From: Strongyloides papillosus
Taxonomy: Eukaryota; Nematoda; Chromadorea; Rhabditida; Strongyloididae
Length of the DNA: 64,000 nucleotides
NCBI GenBank assembly: GCA_005656395.1
Contig: SRSI01000027.1
Coordinates: 62,001 to 126,000, forward strand
Direction of reading: 5' to 3'
Shown: in pieces, positions 1-10,504 of the stretch
Position numbering within the stretch: position 1 is the stretch's first letter
Layout: every line of letters starts with the position of its first letter
Program-made: the position numbers and the translations under genes
The notes under the pieces: model-generated
The model's input: only the letters and a program-made list of their open reading frames with translations
Database searches by the model: none
What the model was told of the DNA's origin: nothing

Positions 1-849
1 ACAATTTATCTTTTTGTTATAAAAACTAATTAATATAATTTTTATCATTTGTGATAAAGCAACTTTGTTTATTAAAAAAGAACTTCATTAACATAAAAGT
101 CTAATTATAATATTAAATTTTTAATAAAAAAAGCAAAGATTTTTGTCAAAAAATTTTTATTTTTTAATTTAATTTCTTAATAATGTAATTTGTAAATAAT
201 GTTTCATATTTATTTCGCTAGAAGAAAACAAACGTTATTGAATAGGTGCGTTGTTATTAATTACGATTAAATTTAAAAAATGTCGTATTTACTCAAAAAT
301 AGTGAATTTCTTTTTAAAATATAAAGATGTTATATTCTTTAACATTTAAGACACAGAATAATTTTATTAACGGTAACAAAAGTATTAATATACGAATTGA
401 AATTATAAATTTTTATAAATCATTAAAAACATTAATAAATTTTATCAGTTAAACATTTTGAAGATATGATCTATTAACTAACTTAACATTATTTATTAGA
501 ATCTCATAATGTTTTACATAATTTTCACTTTATGGAGACATTTTTAAACAACTTTTATTATTATTCCACATTCAATTTTATGTTTATACACTCTATGTTT
601 GAAATATAAACAGCTAACAATCAAAGATAAAATTAATCGTTAAATGTAGACATAAAAAGAGACAGATTTCTGTGCAAAATGTAGTAATTTGTTTAATCTA
701 GTAAAATAAAATTTTTTTAAATTTGCGATTAATTTTATCCAATTATTGTGTAAATAAAAATTAAACAGTTATTAAAACAACTTATTATTTTCTATGATAC
801 TATTCTCATATGAAAATTTGAGTTTTTTTCACAATATATTTATAAATTC
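1..849. other. AT-rich DNA, no gene seen
   Basis: This stretch is very AT-rich. I see no ORF with coding character and no recognisable element on either strand. Confidence 0.6.
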
Positions 850-950
850 GGGTAAAGGTACACTAGCCGTATTGGGCTAATATATATTTATCTCTAATAC
901 AAAGGGGGCAAATTCATATTAACCCAATAAGGCCAGTGTACCTTTGCCCA
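850..950. repeat. Short palindromic MITE-like repeat
   Basis: Two imperfect inverted arms of about 35 bp face each other across a short AT-rich centre. The left arm begins GGGTAAAGGTACACT and the right arm ends AGTGTACCTTTGCCC. The arms are far richer in GC than the surroundings. The whole could fold into one hairpin. No target duplication was evident, so assignment to a transposon class is not possible. Confidence 0.65.
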
Positions 951-1150
951 TAAATTCAAGTTTAGAAATTAATTTACAGAAAAATTATAAACACTTTTTT
1001 GAAGAGCATTTTTTATTATATAGTAAATTAATTGTAATTCAAATTTTGTTTCCGTGCTAAAATTCTTAATGAACTCTTAAAACAAAATAAGGAATGGATA
1101 AATTTGGGAAGATGAGATTTTTAACATTTAGTTGAATTTATTATATGAGT

Positions 1151-2457
1151 CACACTATGTTGTTTCCTCGGTCGAATACTTTGACCCCTGCCGCAGCGAC
1201 GATTTTCTAAACTTGTAAGAAACCCATTTTTAGCTAATAAAAGTTTATGAAACCTTTTATAATGCAATGTATATGCTATGTAGAAGTAGATTATTAAAAA
1301 AAAATTTTAAATTTCCAAAAATGGAAATTTTTTTTTTGAAGCTTTGTGTCTCGGAATTTTACTGTGATACCTTATATGAAACCTATATATTCTGAAAGCC
1401 CTTGATCTCTTCTACAAGAATATACCCATCTCATATCAAACTGTCTATCCAGTTTTTCGATAATTAGATTTAAATTTAATTACTCATGTTTTTTCAATAT
1501 TTTTGATCTTGAAAGCCAATTTTTTAAACTTTTAAGACTCAAAAATTGATTTAGTCTGTATTACGAATTATGATTTATATGCTATTAACTTTAATACAAA
1601 AGAAATTTCTTAAATAATTAATTTTTACTTAAAGAAATTTTCTATAATTTTTAAAAAATTTGACTTTTATTTCTTAAAAAAATGATATAATACTTTAGTT
1701 TTAGCATTCAAAAACTGTTAAGATTGCTGAAAAACTATTTTTTATATGTAAAATGCAAGTTATAATACATGTGTTTGAGATGTAGTATAACACATTTGAG
1801 AAGGGTTCAAGAGATAGCATGAAATGCTTTTTTTGTAAAGGAATAGTAAAACTATACATAATTAAGCATGATCTGATTATAATATGCAAATATCAGCTTA
1901 AAAATTTCTATAATTAATTGTTATAATAAGTTTTTCTTTTAAAATTGTTCCCCTAAATATCTTGCTAAAATGACCATTTATAGACAATATTGTGCAACAA
2001 CTTTATTTTTTTTAAATATTTTATAAAAAGTAATCTACGTTGGAATAGTTTTTTAAAACAAATAATTTTAAAAAATTGGCTTTCAAGATCAAAAATATTG
2101 AAAAAACATGAGTAATTAAATTTAAATCTAATTATCGAAAAACTGGATAGACAGTTTGATATGAGATGGGTATATTCTTGTAGAAGAGATCAAGGGCTTT
2201 CAGAATATATAGGTTTCATATAAGGTATCACAGTAAAATTCCGAGACACAAAGCTTCAAAAAAAAAATTTCCATTTTTGGAAATTTTAAAATTTTTTTTA
2301 AATAATCTACTTCTACATAGCATATACATTGCATTATAAAAGGTTTCATAAACTTTTTTTAGCTAAAAATGAGTTTCTTACAAGTTTAGAAAATCGTCGC
2401 TGCGGCAGGGGTCAAAGTATTCGACCGAGGAATTTAATACTAAACAACATAGTGTGG
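1151..2457. repeat. Foldback element with ~380-bp inverted arms
   Basis: Positions 1151-1528 and 2070-2457 are long, nearly identical inverted copies. The outer ends read CACACTATGTTGTTTCCTCG on the left and its complement, with a few added bases, on the right. The arms share a GC-rich island containing GACCCCTGCCGCAGCGAC. The centre (1529-2069) is AT-rich and has no convincing ORF. Such long arms around a non-coding core are typical of foldback or non-autonomous TIR transposons. The high arm identity suggests recent origin or ongoing conversion between arms. Confidence 0.8.
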
Positions 2458-2931
2458 AGTAGAAAAAATCTTATGTATCGTATATTTTATTATAATATTT
2501 TATATATTTATTAACTTATTGTAATTTTAGTCCACTAGGGGTATTGAAACTGAGGAAAAGTAAAGGATCTCTGGAAGGTGTTTAAGAGATCATAGGTTTT
2601 CAATAAGTTAATGAGTTAGTTAAGTTAATTTAGTATCCCTAGGTGGCCATTTACTAAAACTGTAATTTATTTGTGTGAAAATATAAGAGCTTGTTTATAT
2701 ACTGGGAAGGTCACCAAACAAATACCTTAAATATTTTTCTATACCATAATACAAAAAAAGTTTTATTAATTATAAAAAAAATTACTCAATATAGTTTTAA
2801 GTCTAAAAGTCCAAGTATAACAAAAATTTATTAATAAGACAAAAAATTTGATCTTATGGATCAACAAAGTAACATCAATAAAGAATTTTACTTTAAAAAT
2901 TGTAAAAGTTTAAAATAATTAAAGTTGTGTA

Positions 2932-2971
2932 ATTCTGGAGATCCCCTCTGATAAATGGAAATCTCCAGAAT
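2932..2971. repeat. Perfect 11-bp hairpin
   Basis: ATTCTGGAGAT at 2932-2942 is matched by its exact complement at 2961-2971 across an 18-nt spacer. Function is unknown. Confidence 0.6.
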
Positions 2972-3068
2972 CGTGCTTTGAGATAAGATAAAACTACTAT
3001 TATATATATATCTTTTATTATATATCAAGAAGAGGATTAACAAGAATTATAAGAATGCTAAGAATACT

Positions 3069-3101
3069 CATGTATATAAGAGAACACCTCTTATATACAT
3101 G
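3069..3101. repeat. Perfect 14-bp stem with 5-nt loop
   Basis: CATGTATATAAGAG at 3069-3082 pairs exactly with CTCTTATATACATG at 3088-3101. The loop is AACAC. There is no T-run or gene next to it that would make it a terminator. Confidence 0.65.
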
Positions 3102-6100
3102 GGGTTTGGAACGTATCTGACACAGCTGTCGGATAACAGTTGAAGTAGTTTTTTGAATTCATTATATTAGTACTAAATGATTTTAAATTAGTATAAATTT
3201 TACTTGTTTTTTTTATAAAATTTAAAATAAAATATAATTTTTTTATAACTAAAATAAGTTTGTTTGGAATTTTTTCAGTAAAGTTTTTATCATATTCTAC
3301 AAAAACTTGATTATTATAGTAAAACATGACGATTAATACAAGTTGATACCTGATCGTGTTTTTAAGAATAATTAAATTAGAGTATAAATAATGAAATATT
3401 ATTTTACTACCAATAAAAAAAAATTTTTTTTAAATCATTCTTTTAATTTGAAACATCATGAATTAATTTCAAGTTGATCATTCCTTCTAAAATACTATTG
3501 CTTAATAATATAAAGATTTGGTATAAGAAAAAATAATTGATTAAAATAAAAGAGTTTATTTAGTAAAACTCTTTATAACACATTAAAAAAAAGACTAATA
3601 TCAAATTAACAGAATAATCAAAATTTTTACTACTGTTTTGAGTCCACATTAAAAAAATTTTCTTAAACAATGAATCTTACTTAAATTACTATATAGGAAC
3701 ATCAGAATTCTTTATATACTACTGTCTTAAAACAATGTTTATACATAATTATAAAAATTATTTATCAATTCACAAAAAACCATGTATTTAATTTTTACTG
3801 TATTTTAAAACTTTGTTATAAAAAAGATGTACTTTATAAAAATGTATAACATTTTTTATATAATCAGAACGATATTTGTTTATACTATGTGATTAAAAAA
3901 AAGTATTTGATCGCCAAAATGAAACAAGTCTGCTGTATTACCCATAATTAAAAATTGCTTTTATAAAAACAATTTTTAATTTTATGTGTAGTTAATATTT
4001 TCACGATATTTACGATATAAATTGAATTATTTTTGCTCTAAAGAAATTTTACAATATTAATAATAAAAATTAGATAGTGTTTACTTTAAGAATATTAACT
4101 TAACACAATAAAAACAGTTATTAATTTACCATTATTATCTTAAGATAGATAGCAAATCTAAAAGAAACTCATAAAATTATACTATGATTTTCTTGTATAT
4201 AGTGCCTAAAATTAAAAATAAGAAAACAAATTTTGTCTTCATAATGGCATTTTTCAAATTATCTGATTTTTATAAATAAAAAACTAAGATATGTTTTCTT
4301 TAACTTTAAAGGAAAAATGGGAATCGAAAATCTTATTATATAATTAAGAAAGTTTTTTTTAAAAACATTTTTATTTTAGTTACTTTTTTTGTACAATTTG
4401 AGTCAATAATTACCTTCTATAGAGTTGATAAAATTTTTCGTTTATGACTTATTGAAAGGTACATTCGGTAATCAGAATTAAACATAATACAGTATTTGAT
4501 TAATAATTAACCAAATTAAAAACCAAGAAACTGGTGACCGTTTTATTAGTAGACATATTCTAGTAAAATATAATAAAGATTAAACAAGGACATCTGAAGA
4601 AATGTCTTCACTGTTTACTGAAATTAAAAAATTTATAAAATATGCACTACAACCATATGTAATCTGCAAAGACGGATTTACAGTTGAATTAGTAAAGATA
4701 AATAAAGAAAAAGTGGAATATTTATAACAATAATGTATTAAAACAAATCTAAAAAAAGAACAATTTTTAAATTTTGATTCATTGTAAAATGTATTGATAG
4801 GGTGGCATCATGTCTGATAACGCCTCTGAGTTGACAAAATATACATTTCTTCTTTATAAAAAGTATCAATATTTTATTATGTAAAGTATGTTTAACTTAA
4901 TATGACATTTACATTAAATATTACTGCAATAATTAACGATAAACATAAAGAAAAGTAATGATTAAAAATAATTCTGGTAAATTGTGCTGTTACAGTTACG
5001 ATTGATTTTTAGTACTAGAAAAGTACCGAAAGTTATGTTATTTTTCAATTTTAATGTTAATTTTTTATAAATTTAAACATATAACAATCAAATCATTGAT
5101 AAAACACTATTATAGTGACTTTAATAAAAAATTAGCCTTATATTAAGGGTATTACTAGATTATGGACCTACAAAAAATCAAATTATAGAAAAATTATTGT
5201 ATTTTAATAGCCAGACGTTACGACAACTAGGATGTCTTAAAAAACGATGCAATTAAGGATTAATAACTTTTTGTATACATATATAACTTTATAATATTAT
5301 ATGAATTTAATAGTTTTATTCTTTTTCTTTAATATATTTCAAGATTGCTTCTGGATCATAAGTTTGAAGAAAATTTTAAAGATTTATATGAGCACCATTT
5401 TTTTTTGTACTACTGTTTCAATAAATAAACGTTTGTCTTTCGAAAACCATTAAAGCTTTTTTAATTTTTAATATTTTCTTATAATATTATGGTTGTTAAA
5501 TATCTCAATTTCTTTTCTATAAAGTATATAAAAATCCATTGTTAAAAGTTAATATAAATAAGGTTGTAAAACATTTAATATTATGTATTTTTGTTCATAT
5601 TTAAAAAGATTTAAAATAAATTTCTACAACTTTTATACACTTAGTATAATATGAAAAGCAAATAGTTAAAGAATATTACTAATTGAAATTTTATAAGATT
5701 AAACGTTTTTTATATGTATTACAAAAATTGCATCAATTTTGAAAGTTTTAAACTTCTTAATGTTGACAAATTCAAATAAAATAGCAACTGCAAAAAATAT
5801 ATAGCATTACCCATAATTGACTTAAAACAATGATTCTTTTTTTACTTTAAAAAAATTGACTTCTTAAAATTTATAATAGTTTAGAAAAAAATATCGTTTG
5901 CAGAAAAAGTTATGTTTTTTTTAATAGTAAACATATCACCAAAAAGGGATAAAAAAATGACTATAAATAAGAAATTTTTGATGATTTCCATCATTTATCT
6001 GTATTACCATATCATAATTGATTGCCTTAACCCAAAATTACTAAAAAATTATATTTTAGGGGTTTTTTCATAGAGGATAAGGAATATTATTAAAAATATA

Positions 6101-8037
6101 CATTGTGAAAAATTAAGTTAATTATTATTAATTGTAAGTATGATGTTGTTAATTATATTTAATATTCTTAATAGATGGTAAAGACCAAATAAAAATTTTA
6201 CTAATAAAAGAAAGTATAGAAAATTAACATTCACATGGATTTCTATAACTTTTTTTAGTGTAAGATAAAATAACGATTATGAAAAAATTTGTATAAAAAA
6301 CGTGAGATTATCAGATTTATATGGTATCATAAAATTTTATAAAGTTATTAATGTTCACATTGATCGCCTATTTTTGAGACACTCTGTAAAATATAATCGT
6401 AAATTAAATTATCTACAGGATGTCAAAGATATCAACGTGAACATTTGAAAAGTGTAACTTTTTCAAAATTTAATATTATTTGTAATTTATACTTATCTAA
6501 TAACTAAATTAATTTTCTACAACATATTTCGATAATAATTATTAAATATTAATTCTAAATAAAATTATGAAGCATTAAACATTACTCATTTTTTTCATAG
6601 AGAAAATAACTTATTTAGATTAGTTTTGCATAAAAATAAGAGCAAATATACAACTACAATCTCTTATTAATTATATTTTTAAAATTAAATATTTGTTGCT
6701 CTCAAATATTACAAATATAAGTACTTTTAAATTCCTAAACTTATAAGTTTGAAAACTAATTGAAATATTTTCATTTAAAAAGTATTCAAGCATTACTTAC
6801 AACCAACATCTTTTAACAAACTTTCAAAAATGGTGTAAAAAACATTTCGGATACTGAATGAGTATAATATTGTAAAAAAATATTATGCTTTTCAAAAGTT
6901 ACATTATCTTAGAAAATTAGCAAATCTCGAAATTTTTAGAAAATATAGCAATTCTATATACGTTTTGTAGTTAAAATTGTAAATTAACTTTTTTTATTTA
7001 TCTTACCATATGTTATAGAAGATATTTTAAACATTTGGAAAACGATAAGACCATAAAAGCATGTTGTAATTTAAAAAAGGTGCACTTTTTCAAATTGAGG
7101 TGACGACAAAATTGCCATTTAAGATATTTAAGTTTTGTCTTTCTTTTATAAATGTATAAGAGTATTTTCTGGATAATTATTACATCCCATACTTGATTTA
7201 AAAACATTGCAAATTTTAAACCTAATTTAAGAAATCTTTTAAACATAAAACTAGATTAAATTAAAAAAGCTCTGATTACTTCAATAATATTCATTATAAG
7301 TAAAATTTAAGTACTTTTTCTTTACCAATTTTTAAATGTTCAGCTGTTTTTTTTTGAATTCATATCGTTATTCGACGATTTTTTTTACTTTTCCTTTATT
7401 ATTACTAGAATTAGATTATACATATCTTTTTTTTTCGAATATATTTTGGCTGAAGCATTATATGTTTTCATTCACATTTGATAAAAATTTAGTGCTTGAT
7501 TAACTTAGATTATACTCAATTCAAACAAATTCAGGTCTATTGGTTTAATTTCCTCACAGTTTACTGTAAATATAAGAATTGTATTTGCTGCAGCTTTTAA
7601 AAATAATCAATAAAACAAATTATGCAAAAAATTAAAATGTTTAGAGTATGTAATTTGGAAGTAGAGATTAATATCAAATATTTTATCTTGGCTATACACG
7701 TTTTAAAATTTATATATATCATTTTGAAATAATAATTTTGATTATTTTTAAAGCTTAAAATTTTCTAAACTTTACGCAAAAGACAACATATGTTAAAATT
7801 TGATGAGTATCACAAATTTAATCGTTTATAGCACATAAATTACTTTTTTACTACACACAAACGTTTTTCTATCATTTTGCTGATTAAATTTTACAAAATG
7901 CAGATCACTTTATCAATTCACTAATTATCTGTCAAAACATGGAACATCTTATTAAAACACAGACTTTTTAAATGCAAAATACAAATAATTTTGAAATGAA
8001 TTATTGTTTTAAATTTATACTTTTCAATTTTTGTTTT
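3102..8037. other. Long AT-rich non-coding stretch
   Basis: Roughly 5 kb with no convincing coding region. The longest ORFs here are short, AT-driven and lack domain-like composition. An imperfect inverted repeat at about 6340-6460 (arms containing ATGTTCAC / GTGAACAT) may be an old transposon scar. I see nothing else. Confidence 0.55.
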
Positions 8038-8759
8038 ACACTCAAAAATTTTACTGACATATTTCGTATGTAGATTTTATTTTGTGTGTAATATACATAC
8101 TGGTAGGTAAATTAAAATATCAAGTATGTTTTTTTAAAACTTTGCTGTAATTTACATACTTCTATACATATTATGTTTAATAGAAAAATATACTCTACCT
8201 CAATTCTTGATCAAATACCTCTTTTTCTAATTTGATGTTGAATAAAAAATACATGAATGGAGGTTTCATTATCGTTTTCCATTTTATAGTATAATGCTTA
8301 GAATTTTTATTTATAAATTTATTATAACAGTAATTAATATTTTTAAACTAATGTAAAGGATTTCTTTATACCGTGCTTTTTATATTGTGTTGTGTAGTAT
8401 GTTTTTTTATTACGAAGTATGTCTATGATTGTTCTTTGTTATAAAAAGTATCATTTCCAATTAAAAAACTAAGTAACTCTTGTTAAAAGTATGATAAATA
8501 CATGTATATTTAAAGTTATTTAAAAATATATATCTTTTTACCAAATAGTCTTAACACTATCATTCTTCTTATAGTTGTTTTTGTTTCATTATGTCTACTA
8601 ATGTTTTTAAATTATATATTTTTTCCTAACATATCACTTTATTATAATCTTTAACTTTTATTGTATTGTCTTTTTCCAGTAGAAATTTTGTAATTAGTAC
8701 GTTGATTTAATAGTTTTTATTATATTAACCATGTTTATATTTCTGATTTTTTACATATA

Positions 8760-8893
8760 TGTAATCTGTTTGATAAAAGGTAGATAGAATATATAATAAA
8801 TTTATTTAAAAGCTCTCTGATTAAAAATGTGAATATTATAAGTATATCTTTCTTTTATACTGTTTTATAAAGGGTGGGTTGTCCCACCCTACA
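8760..8893 (-). repeat. 3' LTR of element A (134 bp)
   Basis: Starts TGTAATC and ends CCTACA as read on the plus strand. It differs from the other LTR at two positions by eye (132/134). It ends in a GC-rich palindrome, GGGTGGGTTGTCCCACCC, that could form a hairpin in the transcript. The LTR is very short for this class. Confidence 0.9.
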
Positions 8894-8904
8894 TCCCCTT
8901 TTCT
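8894..8904 (-). promoter_or_regulatory. Polypurine tract of element A
   Basis: On the minus strand AGAAAAGGGGA abuts the 3' LTR directly. This is the expected place and composition for the plus-strand DNA primer. A second AAAAGGGG tract lies further inside at about 9417-9424. Confidence 0.75.
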
Positions 8905-8987
8905 GCCTGTTTTATACAGGTAGGGATTAAGTAAACTAGGTTTTTTTCTTTTTGAATTGATAGTCAAAAGTTCATGGTATGAAAAGG

Positions 8988-9374
8988 CTAGTCATTAAAC
9001 AGAGTTGAGTTAATTTGAAAACTAGGAATGTTTTGATGAGAAATATTTGCTGAAACATTGCCAATTGTTTGAACAGATCCTTGTTGTGGTATATACAAAA
9101 TTGTTGTTGGAGTATCAGATTGTTGTTCTATAACTTTATTTTGATCTAGGACAAATTTTTGTTGTTCAGATAAAAGATTATCCTCCTCAACTAACAATTT
9201 TTCAATAGTCCCTGGTTCAATTATTTTCTGTTGTAGAATAAGTTTTTCTTGCAATTTTTGTTCTTCATGTAATTTTTGTATAGTCTCTTGTAGTTGAATT
9301 TTAGATACTAGTAGTTGATTTTGACGTTGTTGTTGCAGTTGCTGGAGTTGTTGTTGTTGTTGAATTTGTTGAAG
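8988..9374 (-). CDS. Q-rich coiled-coil ORF at the 3' end of element A
   Basis: An open frame of about 128 codons runs from just after an in-frame TAG (9375-9377) to its stop at 8988. The N-terminal half is dominated by glutamine with leucines at heptad-like spacing, encoded by CAA/CAG runs. The first in-frame ATG is only at 9254. The sequence just upstream (TTAACAATAG) could be a 3' splice site, so this may be a downstream exon or an accessory gene in the position where env-like genes sit. No membrane segment or env-like signature is visible. Function unknown. Confidence 0.4.
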   Translation of the reverse strand, partial: LQQIQQQQQLQQLQQQRQNQLLVSKIQLQETIQKLHEEQKLQEKLILQQKIIEPGTIEKLLVEEDNLLSEQQKFVLDQNKVIEQQSDTPTTILYIPQQGSVQTIGNVSANISHQNIPSFQINSTLFND

Positions 9375-9426
9375 CTATTGTTAAGTAATTAATGGAACTT
9401 TTCATTATCAGTCTGTCCCCTTTTCA

Positions 9427-9457
9427 GACTAAACACCTGTGGTTTAGTCGTATAAAA
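9427..9457 (+). promoter_or_regulatory. Hairpin followed by TATA-like box, facing the antisense ORF
   Basis: GACTAAAC (9427-9434) and GTTTAGTC (9442-9449) form an 8-bp stem. TATAAAA follows at 9451. It lies about 170 bp upstream of the plus-strand ORF at 9624 and could serve as its promoter. This is inference from motif and position only. Confidence 0.3.
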
Positions 9458-9623
9458 GTATATTAAGCGATGTGTATATAAATATGCCATCATCAAAAAA
9501 TTGGTGCTATGTAGCGTGCACATTGTGATTATATATTAACGTAACAATTAATTCGTCTACATTATCTGTTATTAAATAATAATAATTTCATTATTTTAGC
9601 TAATTTCCTGTGAAACTGAAGTA

Positions 9624-10049
9624 ATGGAGAATATTGAATCCGACGATCAAGGACGTGGGGAAGGTATTATCAGTGATACTATGGATGAATCAGTCGAACA
9701 TCGCAATGATGTAGAAGATATCAGCGATAACTTTGAAGAATCAGACGAACATCTAACTGATGGAGATGATGATAGTGACCTTCTTGATGGTTCAGACGGT
9801 CATCAAAGTGATAGAGGAAACATGAGAAACGTACTACTCCTTGGAAGCATAAGGATAATAATATGTTGCACCCGTATATGTCAATGTAACTTGGGAAAGA
9901 TACGAGGCTGGCAGAGGCCATATAGTGTCAAATGTGGACCAAATGTTATTGGTGGACCAGCTAGTCTGTATTTCAAGACAAAGGAGGACTTTCTGTGTTT
10001 CGGAGACTATTCTGGTGTATCCAGAATAAGACATACACAAGATGTCTAG
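9624..10049 (+). CDS. Antisense acidic ORF inside element A
   Basis: A 141-codon ORF on the strand opposite to gag-pol, between the end of pol and the 3' LTR. Residues 1-65 are very acidic and contain an imperfect repeat in which S/D-E/G-H motifs recur (SVEH, SDEH, SDGH), each followed by an Asp-rich stretch. This periodicity is unlike random AT-rich ORFs. Residues 70-141 are neutral to basic and contain several cysteines. A sequence resembling a 3' splice site (TTATTTTAG) ends at 9600, just upstream. I do not recognise a family. Antisense ORFs occur in some plant Ty3/Gypsy elements, but homology to those is not shown here. Confidence 0.4.
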   Translation: MENIESDDQGRGEGIISDTMDESVEHRNDVEDISDNFEESDEHLTDGDDDSDLLDGSDGHQSDRGNMRNVLLLGSIRIIICCTRICQCNLGKIRGWQRPYSVKCGPNVIGGPASLYFKTKEDFLCFGDYSGVSRIRHTQDV

Positions 10050-10144
10050 TTCCCAGTTTTATTATTTCATTTTATGCTTATATTGTAGCGTATATATAGT
10101 ATAATAAAACTTTGTTAATCATTATAATTGTTTGAGTACTCGTC

Positions 10145-10504
10145 TTAAGATGGGTGAACGGGAACGATTTTCAATCTGTCCGCCGTAACCCTTTCTTCTT
10201 TTCCGGTTAGGCGACCTGCCTTGGTGCAGCGTCGAATGATGAATGTGTCTCCATGTACGTGAGATATGACTGTGTAAGGACCGTCAAATTGGTCTTGATT
10301 TTTGTGAGAGGTATCAGACAACTTCTTATGCATTACTCGTTTCATAACGATGTGACCAGGTAGTAAATGTTTACCCTGACGACTAACTGAAGTTGGAGTA
10401 TCAGAATACTACTCCATACCGTATTTGAGAACATCCATTAGTCCGCTAGCGATTTCATGCATAGGAATATCCGTTAATACACGATCAGCCGTGTTGAGAA
10501 CAAA
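10145..10504 (-). pseudogene. C-terminal end of pol (integrase tail), element A
   Basis: This continues the pol frame after an in-frame TAA at 10505-10507. It is interrupted again by TAG at 10409-10411 and then stays open to a stop at 10145. The last 66 codons read as the integrase C-terminal SH3-like region: a basic start (KRVMHKKL), DQFDGPYTV, and a KEERVTADRLK motif typical of Ty3/Gypsy integrase tails. Because the frame is unchanged across both stops, they are point substitutions rather than indels. Both codons are one C-to-T change from glutamine. Confidence 0.75.

Noticed and set aside
9484..9528. Start of a THAP-like zinc finger (MPSSKNWCYVACT)
   Set aside because: Only 14 codons before a stop, and no splice joining it to the downstream ORF keeps the frame.
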